This document shows positions 27,289 through 36,758 of a stretch of 64,000 nt of DNA, piece by piece. Origin of the DNA: Rhodothermus sp. (GTDB lineage: Bacteria > Bacteroidota > Rhodothermia > Rhodothermales > Rhodothermaceae); the NCBI GenBank assembly GCA_030950375.1, contig JAUZRN010000010.1, forward strand, positions 98,549-162,548. Reading direction: 5' to 3'. The position numbers were made by a program, and so were the translations under genes. Within the stretch, counting starts at the first letter, position 1. Every line of letters starts with the position of its first letter. The notes beneath the pieces were generated by a model that was given only the letters and a program-made list of their open reading frames with translations, had not been told where the DNA came from and searched no databases.

Positions 27289-27981
27289 ATGACCCGGTCG
27301 ATTCTGCTGGTCGAAGACGAAGTGGCAATGGCCGCCCTACTACGTCAGGGGCTGGAAGAGGAAGGCTATGTGGTCGAGTGGGTGCTCACCGGCGAAGAAG
27401 CACTGGCGCGTCTGGAGCATCTCAAGCCAGCTCTGCTGGTGCTGGACGTGCGTCTGCCAGGGATAGACGGTGTAGAAGTCTGCCGCCAGGTGCGTCAGCG
27501 CTGGCCGGACCTGCCTGTTTTGATGCTGACAGCCCTTGATGGGGTCGAAGATCGCGTACGAGGACTGCGGGCCGGCGCCGACGACTACCTCGCCAAGCCG
27601 TTTGCTTTTGAGGAGCTGCTGGCCCGTATCGATGCCCTGCTACGCCGCAGTCAGCGCCAGGCAACACGCCACCTGCTACGTGATGGTCCGCTCCTGCTCG
27701 ATCTCAAAGCCCGTACGGCTACCTGTGGAACCCAGCCGCTGTCCCTTTCGCCCCGCGAGTTCGATCTATTAGCCTATCTGGTACAACATCCCCGCCAGGC
27801 ACTTTCTCGTCTGCAGCTCTATCGAGAAATCTGGGGGCATAACTTCGATCATGGTACAAACCTGGTAGAAGTATATATCAGCTATTTACGACGCAAGCTT
27901 CAGAAGGCAGGCTGCCCGGGCCGTATCGCAACGGTCTGGGGCATTGGCTACCGCTACGAACCGGCTGAAGATCAATTATGA
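27289..27981 (+). CDS. OmpR-family response regulator (CzcR/CusR-like)
   Basis: 230 aa. The receiver domain (1-118) has the acidic pair VEDE, phosphoacceptor Asp in LLVLDVRLPGIDGVE, Thr in VLMLTALD and Lys in YLAKPFAFEELLARIDALLR. The C-terminal winged helix (LSPREFDLLAYLVQHP through TVWGIGYRYEP) is OmpR/PhoB type. It overlaps the kinase gene by 4 nt (ATGA). Its divergent position next to czcBAC indicates metal-responsive activation of that operon. Confidence 0.93.
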   Translation: MTRSILLVEDEVAMAALLRQGLEEEGYVVEWVLTGEEALARLEHLKPALLVLDVRLPGIDGVEVCRQVRQRWPDLPVLMLTALDGVEDRVRGLRAGADDYLAKPFAFEELLARIDALLRRSQRQATRHLLRDGPLLLDLKARTATCGTQPLSLSPREFDLLAYLVQHPRQALSRLQLYREIWGHNFDHGTNLVEVYISYLRRKLQKAGCPGRIATVWGIGYRYEPAEDQL

Positions 27982-29435
27982 AAGCACCGTCCCTCTATCC
28001 CTCCTTCCATCGACGACTGCTTGTGCAGAGTGGCGGGACACTGATCGCAGCGCTCGCCTTGCTGGGAGTGCTCACCTGGGTGGCCGCCTATGGCTGGATC
28101 AATGAGATGGCACGTCTTCCGCTGCGCAATGAGGTGAAGCTGGTCGCCAGCCGCATCATCCGAGACGGCCGGCTGGTCGTCGACGCCTACTACTGGGATG
28201 AGCCGCACCACCAGCTGTTGGAACGGCACGTGGACCCTTATTTTCTGCAGGTTTTCAACGCCGAAGGACGTCTGATTCGCCAGTCTGCCAATATTGCATT
28301 GCTCTCGGATCGGTATCCCGAAGTGCTCTTACATGCACCAAGGGCTCACGAACCTTTCTGGCAGCCGCTGCAGACGTTTTACCTCGATGCGCATCGCCTC
28401 TACTTTATGGTTTTTCCCCTGCGAGATGCGGCCGGACGCTATCTCGGAGCCATCCAGCTGGCCCGCTTCGATCCGGGCTTTGTGGATCTGTATCGCCAAC
28501 TGGCTATAGGTATCTTTTTAAGCTGGACGCTGCTTTCAGGATTGATCCTGATGCTACTGGCTATCAGTAGCCGACGCGTCCTGCGCCCCCTGCATGAATT
28601 AACCCGGGCCACGGCAGCCCTCTCACCCGAACGTCTCCACAAACCTCTCCGGTTGACATCTCCGCTGGACCGGGAAACTGCTCAACTTACGGCCACGCTA
28701 AACGACCTACTACGCCGCTTACACCAGGCCTTCGATGAACTTCAACGCTTCACAGCCAATGCGGCCCATGAACTGAAAACGCCGCTGGCCCTGCTGCATG
28801 CTCAGGCAGAGCTGGCCCTGCGGCGTCCACGGTCGGCAGACAGCTACCGCACCACGCTGCAGCAGATCCTGCAGCAGACGGAGCAGATGACCATACTGGT
28901 GCAGCACCTGCTGCTACTGAGCCGTCTGGATCAACCTGATACTTCCTTTTCGTTTACTCCGGTGAACTTCTCCGAACTGGTCGCCCGTGAACAAGAACTC
29001 TTTGCGGCCCGCGCCGGCATGCAGGGTGTGACGCTTGCAGCATCGCTGGCCCCCGAAGCCCGGCTCTATGGCATTGAACCCTTGCTGCAAGAACTCATCC
29101 GTAATGTGCTGGACAATGCCGTAAAGTACACGCCCCGGGGACGCATCGACGTTGTGGTACAAAAGACAGACACAGACGTACTTTTTGAGGTTCGCGACAC
29201 GGGGGTGGGCATTCCCCGCGAAGCCCTGCCACACGTCACCGAACGCTTCTACCGGGTGCCATCCACAGCGATAGGCACTGAAGGACACGGTTTAGGCCTG
29301 AGTCTGGTAGCCCGTATTGTGACGCTGCATCAGGGGCAATTAGAAATCGACTCCCAGCCGGGCCAGGGGACAACCGTACGTGTGCGTCTGCCTGCCTTGC
29401 CTGTGTCGGTTCTGGAAACAAAAGTAATCGCTTAG
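27978..29435 (+). CDS. Sensor histidine kinase (CzcS/CusS-like)
   Basis: 485 aa. TM1 at ~17-38, periplasmic sensor loop to ~170, TM2 (ISLSWTLLSGLILMLLAIS region, ~175-195), HAMP, then HisKA with the phospho-His in NAAHELKTPLALLHAQAELA. HATPase motifs follow: NVLDNAVKYTPRG (N box), DTGVGIPREALP (G1) and GHGLGLSLVARIV (G2). All catalytic residues present. Partner of the preceding regulator. The metal ligand cannot be read from the sensor loop, although it includes several His residues. Confidence 0.93.
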   Translation: MKAPSLYPSFHRRLLVQSGGTLIAALALLGVLTWVAAYGWINEMARLPLRNEVKLVASRIIRDGRLVVDAYYWDEPHHQLLERHVDPYFLQVFNAEGRLIRQSANIALLSDRYPEVLLHAPRAHEPFWQPLQTFYLDAHRLYFMVFPLRDAAGRYLGAIQLARFDPGFVDLYRQLAIGIFLSWTLLSGLILMLLAISSRRVLRPLHELTRATAALSPERLHKPLRLTSPLDRETAQLTATLNDLLRRLHQAFDELQRFTANAAHELKTPLALLHAQAELALRRPRSADSYRTTLQQILQQTEQMTILVQHLLLLSRLDQPDTSFSFTPVNFSELVAREQELFAARAGMQGVTLAASLAPEARLYGIEPLLQELIRNVLDNAVKYTPRGRIDVVVQKTDTDVLFEVRDTGVGIPREALPHVTERFYRVPSTAIGTEGHGLGLSLVARIVTLHQGQLEIDSQPGQGTTVRVRLPALPVSVLETKVIA

Positions 29436-30715
29436 CTTCCCTGATAAATCACGCGCCAGATGCGACCGCGTACCGAGTCGCTGATGTAGAGCGAACCGTC
29501 TGGTCCCACAGCCAATCCCATCGGCCGATGGCGGGCATCCCCGGTACTTCGAATGGTATCCGTCCCTGCAAATCCATTGGCAAACACTTCCCAGTCACCG
29601 GCCGGTGTGCCGTCAGGATTCATAGGTTGAAAGACCACATTGTAGCCGCCCTGGGGTAATGGCGCACGATTCCAGGAGCCGTGAAAAGCGATGAAGGCAC
29701 CTCCCCGATAGCGCTCGGGAAACTGCGTGCCGTTATAGAAAATCAGGTCATTAGGAGCCCAGTGCGCCGGATAGGCCACCATGGGATCTTCAAACTGATT
29801 GCAACGTCCGACGATCTGTCCATCACCACCGTACTCGGGGGCCAGCACTTTTTTGTGCTGAATTGGATCGTAGTAACAATAGGGCCATCCGAAATCATCC
29901 CCTTCGTCTACACGGAAGAACTCTTCGGCCGGTAGGTTGGCATTGTCTTCCGCGTCGAAATGCTCAGGCCAGAGCGTGTTGAGCTGGTCGCGGCCGTGCT
30001 GTACGACGTAAAGCGCATTGGCGAACGGATTCCAGGCAATGGCCACAGCATTTCGGATACCCGTAGCGTAGCGCAGGCCATCTTCCTGGCGCTGACCAGG
30101 TACGTCGGCCCGAAAACGCCAGATGCCCCCGTAGCGCTCCAGCAGCGGACAGGGATCCAGACCGGGCACGCCCCGCTGACGATCGCGCGCCTGACAGGCG
30201 TTCGAAGGCGCTCCGATGTTCACATACACATAGCCCTCCTCGTCGAAGGCAAACGTCTTAGCCGCATGCTGACGACGCTCGGGCAACCCCCCGGCTATCA
30301 GTTCGGGAGGTTCCTGCGGCAGCAGCGCCCCCTCAATGAGGCGATAGCGCAGCAGGGCTGTATCTGGCGCAAAGTAGAGATAGTCGTCCCAGATGTCGAT
30401 ACCAGTACCGGGGACGTCCCCGAAGTAGGCGATGATGTCCGCCCGGCCATCGCCGCTTGTGTCGCGCAGCGCAGCAATGCCATGGCCATTCTTCGGCCGC
30501 ATCAGGGCTACGTAGATGTCGCCGTTGTCCCGCACCACAAGGTGGCGGGCACGTCCGACGTTGTCGGCTACCACCAACGCACAAAAGCCTTCGGGCAAGG
30601 TAATGCCTCCGTTGTCCGGATCACACACCAGCCCCTCTTGAACCGGCCAGCCGTTGGTGCCATTACATCCTGCCAGCAGAAATCCCAGTCCCAGGTACAC
30701 TACGAATCGTCTCAT
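29432..30715 (-). CDS. PQQ-dependent sugar dehydrogenase-like lipoprotein (sorbosone/glucose dehydrogenase fold)
   Basis: 427 aa with a lipobox at the N-terminus (LGLGFLLAGCNG), so an exported lipoprotein. The body is a six-bladed beta-propeller of the GSDH/sorbosone dehydrogenase family: GFCALVVADNVGRARHLVVR, PERRQHAAKTFAFDEEGYVY, ATGIRNAVAIAWNPFANALY and RHRPMGLAVGPDGSLYISDS. A YRGGAFIAFHGSWNR segment near the PQQ/Ca site region is conserved in the family. Some members lack PQQ activity, so the reaction is unproven. It overlaps the histidine kinase gene by 4 nt in convergent orientation. Confidence 0.85.
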   Translation of the reverse strand: MRRFVVYLGLGFLLAGCNGTNGWPVQEGLVCDPDNGGITLPEGFCALVVADNVGRARHLVVRDNGDIYVALMRPKNGHGIAALRDTSGDGRADIIAYFGDVPGTGIDIWDDYLYFAPDTALLRYRLIEGALLPQEPPELIAGGLPERRQHAAKTFAFDEEGYVYVNIGAPSNACQARDRQRGVPGLDPCPLLERYGGIWRFRADVPGQRQEDGLRYATGIRNAVAIAWNPFANALYVVQHGRDQLNTLWPEHFDAEDNANLPAEEFFRVDEGDDFGWPYCYYDPIQHKKVLAPEYGGDGQIVGRCNQFEDPMVAYPAHWAPNDLIFYNGTQFPERYRGGAFIAFHGSWNRAPLPQGGYNVVFQPMNPDGTPAGDWEVFANGFAGTDTIRSTGDARHRPMGLAVGPDGSLYISDSVRGRIWRVIYQGS

Positions 30716-31153
30716 AGAGTGCCTCCAGACGTGTCTGTATTTTTCTGGGAAAATATAAACACCCTCCGACCTTTGCCATAGGCAGCCTTACTGCTAAGCA
30801 GGCAATGTCGTACGCTGCATCTGTAGCAGGCGTAACACCAGGTAGTAGGGGATAAAATATCACGTCCATTTCCAGTGGCCCACTTAAGCGCCATGGGGCT
30901 GGTCCACCGGCCTGCTACAAAAACCAGATGTAAAAACCGGATGCCAGCGCAGACCAGCCTGTGCATATCGAGCCGGAACGATTTGAAAAGTGGCTTTACC
31001 AAGCACAGCCGGGTAGTCGCGCATGCCGCAACAGGACGAGACGCCCCAACCGTAGCCTATGGCTTTTCATAGCCCCCTGGAGGGCCCTTGTCCTATCCGC
31101 TTCCGATTCGTATCCTGACGCGAGAGGTGGGCGCACTTCCTGAAGACACCGCT
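30716..31153. other. Intergenic region without recognised gene
   Basis: 438 nt between the divergent PQQ-type lipoprotein and the carboxypeptidase-regulatory-like lipoprotein. It must hold both promoters; a TATATTTTC sequence on the minus strand near 30750 resembles a Bacteroidota -7 box but lacks a well-placed TTG. A weak CTATG/CATAG hairpin lies near 31060-31075. Short open frames here have no coding character. Confidence 0.4.
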
Positions 31154-32173
31154 ATGCTGTCTGTGCGGAGTTATTGGATGTTGACGCTGACGGGCTTGCT
31201 CCTGTGGAGCGGATGCCTGGGTGATCTGCCCCGGGACAATCCGCTGGATCCCCGATCGGATCGCTATAAGCCCCAGGGACGTCTGGAAGGTGTGGTTACC
31301 CGACAGTATCCGCCCTATCCTCCGTTGGCGGAGGTGACCGTGCATCTGCTACCTGCTTCCAATGCATCGGAAGGAGGACGTCTGGCCTATACTGATCCGA
31401 ATGGACGGTTCGTTTTTGATGAGCTGCCTCCGGGCGACTACCATCTGTTAGCGCAGACCTCGGGCTTCCAGGCCCTGCAGGACACACTCACTGTTACGGT
31501 CGCGGCTGGTCGGACGCAAACGGTCACCATACGCATGAATGCGCTGCCGCGTTTTACCAACTACACCGCCGTCACCATCCACATCAGCCGCTGGTGGCCG
31601 GCTACCGACCTGTACCGCCTGGAGGTTGAAGCCACCGTCACCGATCTTGACGATGTGCGCGACGTGGTGCGCGTATGGCTGGAGATCCCTGCCCTGAACT
31701 TTGCCGACACACTGGAAGCCCTGCAACCCGCCGGCCGTTTTTTCAAAACCCTGCTCCAGCAAGAGCTGCCGGGTGGGTCACTCCACAACCTGCTGGGCTA
31801 CGAACTCTATCTGGGCGCCTTCGACCGCACCGGAGACACCGTCTATACCCCGGCCTTCCAGCTGGTCCGAGTTATCGACGACATACCCGTCGCCCTGGCC
31901 CCACGGGGCCTGGTCGCCGTCGACACAACCCGACCGGTACTGCGCTGGGAACCCATTACGCTACCTTTTTCCTTCAGCTATCGCATCGACCTGGTGCGCC
32001 GAGAAGCCGACCTGGACATTCCGGTACTGACCCTGAGCGGCCTGTCGGCCCTGCTCGATTCGATACGTGTACCACAACCGCTGGCCTCCGGCGTATATTA
32101 CTGGACGATTTCTGTGGTCGATACTTTTGGAAACCGCAGCCGCTCTAAAGAAGCAGGATTTCAGGTGCCATGA
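31154..32173 (+). CDS. Lipoprotein with carboxypeptidase-regulatory-like domain
   Basis: 339 aa from ATG at 31154 (MLSVRSYWMLTLTGLLLWSG), chosen because the lipobox LLWSGC then sits about 19 residues in. Residues ~35-130 form a carboxypeptidase-regulatory-like/SdrB-type beta-sandwich (GRLEGVVTRQYPPYPPLAEV, ANGRFVFDELPPGDYHLLAQ-like segment). The C-terminal part resembles fibronectin-type strands ending VYYWTISVVDTFGNRS. Surface or periplasmic; function unknown. It overlaps the sigma-54 activator gene by 4 nt, so it is translationally coupled to it. Confidence 0.75.
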   Translation: MLSVRSYWMLTLTGLLLWSGCLGDLPRDNPLDPRSDRYKPQGRLEGVVTRQYPPYPPLAEVTVHLLPASNASEGGRLAYTDPNGRFVFDELPPGDYHLLAQTSGFQALQDTLTVTVAAGRTQTVTIRMNALPRFTNYTAVTIHISRWWPATDLYRLEVEATVTDLDDVRDVVRVWLEIPALNFADTLEALQPAGRFFKTLLQQELPGGSLHNLLGYELYLGAFDRTGDTVYTPAFQLVRVIDDIPVALAPRGLVAVDTTRPVLRWEPITLPFSFSYRIDLVRREADLDIPVLTLSGLSALLDSIRVPQPLASGVYYWTISVVDTFGNRSRSKEAGFQVP

Positions 32174-33663
32174 GTGCTCCGCCAACCTCCCGAACCTCGC
32201 TGGATGCGCTTGTAGAAATCGCCCAGACCATCAACACGCTCCGGGATCCGGAGGCCGTGCTGGAAAAAGTGCTGGAGATCGCCATGGAGGCGCTTGAGGC
32301 CGAACGTGGCTTCATCCTCCTGAAGGCGCCCCAGCACCCTGAAGGGTTTGCTATCCGAAGTCAGCGCAACTTTACCGAACAACAACTGGGTGCGCTGGTG
32401 CGCATCTCGACCAGTGTCGTGCATGAAGTGCTCCGACGGGGCGAACCGGTGCTGGTCTATGAAGCCCAGCAGGATGAACGCTATGGGAAAGCGGAAAGCA
32501 TCGTCCTGCAGCGCATCCAGTCGATCGCCTGTGTGCCGCTGCGCATCAAGGAGCGCCTGATCGGCGCCATTTACCTCGACAGCCTCTCCCAGCGGGGCCG
32601 CTTTACGCGCGACAACCTGCCCTTTCTGGAAGCTTTTGCCCATCAGGCGGCCATCGCCATTGAAAACGCCCAGCTCTACCAGGCCCTGCGCGAAGAAAAC
32701 CGGCGGCTGCGTAGTGAAATCCAACGCTTACATGGTTTCGACGAAATCGTCGGACAGAGTGCGGCCATGCGCGAAGTATTCGACACCATGGCCCGCGTCC
32801 TTGATACCGACGCCACCGTGCTCATTGAAGGCGAAAGTGGTACGGGCAAAGAACTCATTGCACGAGCCATTCACTACAACAGCGAACGCAAAAACAAACC
32901 GTTTGTGGTAGTCTTCTGTGGCTCGCTACCCGATGAGCTCCTGGAAAGTGAACTGTTTGGCTACAAAAAAGGCGCTTTCACGGGCGCGCTATCCGATAAG
33001 AAAGGCCTTTTCGAGGTGGCCGACGGCGGTACGGTATTTCTGGATGAAGTCGGGGACCTGAGCCCCCGCATGCAGACGGCTCTGCTGCGCGTGCTGCAGG
33101 AAGGTGAAATCCGTCGTGTAGGGGATACGCAGGTTCGCAGGGTCAACGTCCGGGTCATCTCGGCCACCAACAAGCCATTGCGCGAGCTGGTCAAGCAGGG
33201 CAAATTTCGGGAAGATCTTTACTACCGCCTCAACACCATTCAGCTCACGGTACCTCCTCTGCGCCATCGACGTGGCGATATTCTGCTGCTGGCCCACCAC
33301 TTTCTGGACAAATACGCGGTTAAAAAACGAGCGCACATCAAGGGCTTTACCCCGGAGGCATTGGAACTGCTGGAACGTTACCACTGGCCAGGCAACGTCC
33401 GAGAACTGGAAAACACAATCGAGCGGGCCGTTGTGCTGGCTCGAGGAGAGCTCATCACGCCGGAGGATCTGCGATTGCCCGAACCGCACGATGCTGAGGA
33501 TCCTTTCGAGCCTGATCTGCCGCTGAAAGAAGTCGAACGCCGCGTGGTGCTGCGCACGCTGAAACGCCACGGCGGCAACGTTTCAGAAACGGCACGCGTG
33601 CTGGGCGTGTCGCGTCGCTGGCTGCACTACAAGCTGAAGGAATGGGACGTCCAGAACGCATAG
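32170..33663 (+). CDS. Sigma-54-dependent transcriptional activator with GAF domain
   Basis: 497 aa. GAF sensor domain at ~15-165, AAA+ domain at ~190-420 with Walker A GESGTGKE (221-228), the sigma-54 contact loop GAFTGA (268-273) and Walker B GGTVFLDE (286-293). The C-terminal Fis-type HTH is at ~455-495 (GGNVSETARVLGVSRRWLHY). The intact GAFTGA means it should activate RpoN promoters. It is in an operon with a Ser/Thr kinase, overlapping it by 22 nt. The GAF ligand is unknown. Confidence 0.93.
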   Translation: MSAPPTSRTSLDALVEIAQTINTLRDPEAVLEKVLEIAMEALEAERGFILLKAPQHPEGFAIRSQRNFTEQQLGALVRISTSVVHEVLRRGEPVLVYEAQQDERYGKAESIVLQRIQSIACVPLRIKERLIGAIYLDSLSQRGRFTRDNLPFLEAFAHQAAIAIENAQLYQALREENRRLRSEIQRLHGFDEIVGQSAAMREVFDTMARVLDTDATVLIEGESGTGKELIARAIHYNSERKNKPFVVVFCGSLPDELLESELFGYKKGAFTGALSDKKGLFEVADGGTVFLDEVGDLSPRMQTALLRVLQEGEIRRVGDTQVRRVNVRVISATNKPLRELVKQGKFREDLYYRLNTIQLTVPPLRHRRGDILLLAHHFLDKYAVKKRAHIKGFTPEALELLERYHWPGNVRELENTIERAVVLARGELITPEDLRLPEPHDAEDPFEPDLPLKEVERRVVLRTLKRHGGNVSETARVLGVSRRWLHYKLKEWDVQNA

Positions 33664-35354
33664 GCGACCTGCAGCCCTTTGCAGAGCTGGCCGCTGGCCC
33701 CACGGCCACCGTCTATAAAGCCTATCAGGCGTCGCTGGACCGGTTCGTCCTGCTCAAGATTCTGCGGCCGGAACTGGCCGAAGATGAGACTTTCGTGCAA
33801 CGTTTCGAAGAGGAAGCTCGATTGGCGGCCCGCGTTCAGCACCCTAACGTAGTGGCCGTCTACGCCTTTGGTCGGGAAGGTCCACACGTTTACTTTGCGA
33901 CAGAATTTGTAGAAGGCCTTTCCCTTCGGGAACTGCTCACCCATGGTTCCCTGCCTCCTGCTTTAGCCCTGTATGTTGCTGCGGAGGTAGCCCGTGGGCT
34001 GAAGGCGGCCCACGAAAAGGGTGTGCTTCACCGTGATCTCAAACCGGCCAACATTCTGATCTCTTACACCGGACAGGTCAAACTGACCGATTTCGGCATG
34101 GCCTCGCTGCTCTCCAGCGGTGGCAACGAAGAAGTGCGCGGCACCCCCGGCTACCTGGCACCTGAACAGGTGCTGGGCGAAGCGCCCGGGCCGGCAGCCG
34201 ACCTGTTCGCACTGGGTGCCACCCTTTTTGAGATGCTGACGGGCACCCCGGCCTTTCTGGGTGAGACGCCCGGCGAAATCTTCGATGCGCTGCTCCATCA
34301 CGATCCGATCCCTCGCCTGCAACGCCTGGCGGCTGTGCCGGATGACGTGATCGCCCTGTGCGCCCGACTGCTGGCCAAACGTCCCGAAGCACGCTATCCC
34401 GACGCCACCGCGCTACTGCAGGACCTGGAGGCATTGCGCCAGCGACCTGAGCTGCGTGCCACACCCGAAGACCTGGCTACCTATATAGACCATCCTGAAG
34501 CCTTTCCCCGAATGCCTGTCCAGCCTGTCGTTACCACACCGCCCCGACCGGTTTCGTCATCTGCACACCGACCCCGATGGCACCTCGTAGTTGGGGCTAT
34601 CGCTACCCTGACGCTGCTCGGCCTGCTCTTGCTGGCAGGACCGTGGCCATTCACGCCTCAAAGATCGATGTCGCCGTCTTCCGCTGCCTCTACCACGATC
34701 CAAACGACTACGCCCCCCGAGTCGTTGGTCGCTTCGCCCGTTGGCTCTCAATTATCGCCCGATACAACTGTCTCCCCTGTCCGGCCTTCGCCTTCGACAG
34801 CCAACCTACCCCGCCCCTCTGAAGAACGGCTTCCCTCTCTTCCTCCTCCGGATACTCCCCACCTTTCCCTGTCACCCCTCCCCGAAACGCAACCCGACCC
34901 GGCTCGCCTCCAGCTGGAGGTCACGCCCTGGGCCTACGTGCTGCTGGAACGACCGGATGGCATCGACTCTCTGGGCGCTACCCCCCTGGACACCCCGTTG
35001 ACGCTGCCTGCCGGAAGCTACACGCTCCATCTGCACAACCCTGAGTTTCCTCCTTACCGGCTTTCCTTGAAGCTGCAGCCCGGTCAGGACACGCTGGTAG
35101 CCGTCTCGCTCTGGCTCCAGGTCGCCCGCCTGTGGCTCGAAGTGCATCCCTGGGCGCATGTGTACATCGACAACCGCTACTACGATGTCATCCCCCCACA
35201 GGAACAGCCATTCATTCTGGAACCCGGCATACACCGGCTACAACTGGTCCATCCAGAACTGGGCACGTTCGACACACTCTTGCAGCTTCAAGCACACACA
35301 GCCGAAACACTACGTGTAGACCTATTGCGCCGCCATCCACAACCGGAACGCTAA
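33642..35354 (+). CDS. Membrane Ser/Thr protein kinase with PEGA domains
   Basis: 570 aa. The kinase domain (~5-270) has Lys in VLLKILRPE, catalytic loop LHRDLKPANIL, KLTDFGMAS and RGTPGYLAPEQVLG. The glycine loop is unusual (ELAAGPTATVYKA). After a Pro/Thr/Ser-rich linker there is one membrane helix (LVVGAIATLTLLGLLLLAGP, ~315-335). Outside lie two PEGA-like beta domains (VTPWAYVLLERPDGIDSLGA and VHPWAHVYIDNRYYDVIPPQ). A Hanks-type receptor kinase with an external sensor; substrates unknown, the coupled sigma-54 activator being a natural candidate. Confidence 0.9.
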   Translation: MGRPERIGDLQPFAELAAGPTATVYKAYQASLDRFVLLKILRPELAEDETFVQRFEEEARLAARVQHPNVVAVYAFGREGPHVYFATEFVEGLSLRELLTHGSLPPALALYVAAEVARGLKAAHEKGVLHRDLKPANILISYTGQVKLTDFGMASLLSSGGNEEVRGTPGYLAPEQVLGEAPGPAADLFALGATLFEMLTGTPAFLGETPGEIFDALLHHDPIPRLQRLAAVPDDVIALCARLLAKRPEARYPDATALLQDLEALRQRPELRATPEDLATYIDHPEAFPRMPVQPVVTTPPRPVSSSAHRPRWHLVVGAIATLTLLGLLLLAGPWPFTPQRSMSPSSAASTTIQTTTPPESLVASPVGSQLSPDTTVSPVRPSPSTANLPRPSEERLPSLPPPDTPHLSLSPLPETQPDPARLQLEVTPWAYVLLERPDGIDSLGATPLDTPLTLPAGSYTLHLHNPEFPPYRLSLKLQPGQDTLVAVSLWLQVARLWLEVHPWAHVYIDNRYYDVIPPQEQPFILEPGIHRLQLVHPELGTFDTLLQLQAHTAETLRVDLLRRHPQPER

Positions 35355-35449
35355 TTGTCAGGCCAGAATTGCTGCAAGCAGTTTCTGCCATGTGTTATCG
35401 ATTCTGTGCAAAGTATGCGCAGCACCACTGCAGATGCTGCGCAACATCC

Positions 35450-36754
35450 ATGCGCATGCGACGTGTGCTGAAGGTATGGGGCTGGCTATGGCTGGGCCTT
35501 GCGCTATCCGCACAGGCGCAGGTGTGGCATGAATTACCCCCAATGCCCACCCCTCGCTATGCCGCAGCTATCGCCCCATTGAAAGGACTGCTCTATGTGA
35601 TTGGAGGCATCGGGGAAGGCGATACCCTTCTGAGCACGGTCGAAGCCTACGATCCGGTCCGTCGCGTCTGGATCCGTGAGCTGCCCCAGCTGGATGAGCC
35701 GCGTGCCTATGCGGCCGCTGTCGTGTTGGAAGACCGTATTTATCTGATCGGCGGACTTGAAGGGGAAACCCTGGAAGACGCTGAAGAAACCGACGACGTC
35801 CTGGTTTTCTTTCCCGAAGGCGGATGGAAAAGCATCGCTTCGCTTGAACAAGCGCGCTATGGATTGGCAGCAGTCGTTTTCAAAGAGCGCATCTATGCAA
35901 TTGGCGGCTTTTCACGTGAGGTGGAAAGGGTCGATCGGCTTAATCCCCAGCCGATTCCCCTTAATACCATCGAAGCATATGATCTACAGCGCAACACGTG
36001 GGAAACCGTAGCCCATCTATCCCAGGCCGTCGCGCTGGCCGCCGCCGCTGTCCTTGAGGGGGATATTTATATCATCGGTGGGCTCAGCCGCAATATTCCC
36101 GTAACGCTCATCCAGCGTTTTCAACCGGAGTCTAACGAAGTAGGAGCTTTGAAGTTTGCGCTACCGCAGGAATGGTGGGCAGGGGCCGCCCTGACCTATC
36201 GGCAACAGATCATTCTACTCGGCGGACTCGGTGGCGCCCGAGGTACCTCGCTGGCAAATGTCTCCGCCCTTCGAATTTCCGCCGATAACGTAACCTTCCG
36301 AGAGTTGCCTGCCCTGCTACAAGCCCGCTTTAGCTTTGTAGCCGCTGCCGTTCGGGATACCCTGTTTGTATTCGGCGGTCTGGATCAGCCCGAAGGTCAG
36401 CTGTTGGATGCTGCCGAAGCAGCCCCTGCTTCTATCCTAACGCCCAACGAAGCACTGCAACTGCCGGCCGATTTTGAGCTGGCCGCTCCCTCACCGCATC
36501 CTTTCCGCACCCGGGTTACCTTTACTTTCAGTGTCAGTACGCGGTTACCCCATGCACCCGTACAGCTCGTTGTTTATGATCTACTGGGACGCCCGGTCGC
36601 TCGACTGCTTGACCGTCCACTACCACCCGGCCGCCACACACTTACCTGGACCGGCACCGACGCTTCGGGACATCCCGTGCCTGCCGGCGTTTACCTGGTA
36701 CGCCTCACGCAGGGACCCTACCAATACAAACGTCTGCTGATCCGGACGCGTTGA
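35450..36754 (+). CDS. Exported Kelch-repeat protein with type-IX-like C-terminal sorting domain
   Basis: 434 aa from ATG at 35450 (or 35456), giving signal peptide LKVWGWLWLGLALSAQAQ. At least five Kelch units form a beta-propeller: LPPMPTPRYAAAIAPLKGLL then YVIGGIGEGDT, IYLIGGLEG, IYAIGGFSR, IYIIGGLSR and ILLGGLGG. The C-terminal ~85 residues (PSPHPFRTRVTFTFSV to YKRLLIRTR) have the FlgD-like/T9SS type A sorting pattern with VYDLLGRPVARLLDR and GVYLVRL. Probably secreted and surface-attached. It is 95 nt after the kinase gene. Confidence 0.85.
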   Translation: MRMRRVLKVWGWLWLGLALSAQAQVWHELPPMPTPRYAAAIAPLKGLLYVIGGIGEGDTLLSTVEAYDPVRRVWIRELPQLDEPRAYAAAVVLEDRIYLIGGLEGETLEDAEETDDVLVFFPEGGWKSIASLEQARYGLAAVVFKERIYAIGGFSREVERVDRLNPQPIPLNTIEAYDLQRNTWETVAHLSQAVALAAAAVLEGDIYIIGGLSRNIPVTLIQRFQPESNEVGALKFALPQEWWAGAALTYRQQIILLGGLGGARGTSLANVSALRISADNVTFRELPALLQARFSFVAAAVRDTLFVFGGLDQPEGQLLDAAEAAPASILTPNEALQLPADFELAAPSPHPFRTRVTFTFSVSTRLPHAPVQLVVYDLLGRPVARLLDRPLPPGRHTLTWTGTDASGHPVPAGVYLVRLTQGPYQYKRLLIRTR

Positions 36755-36758
36755 ACGT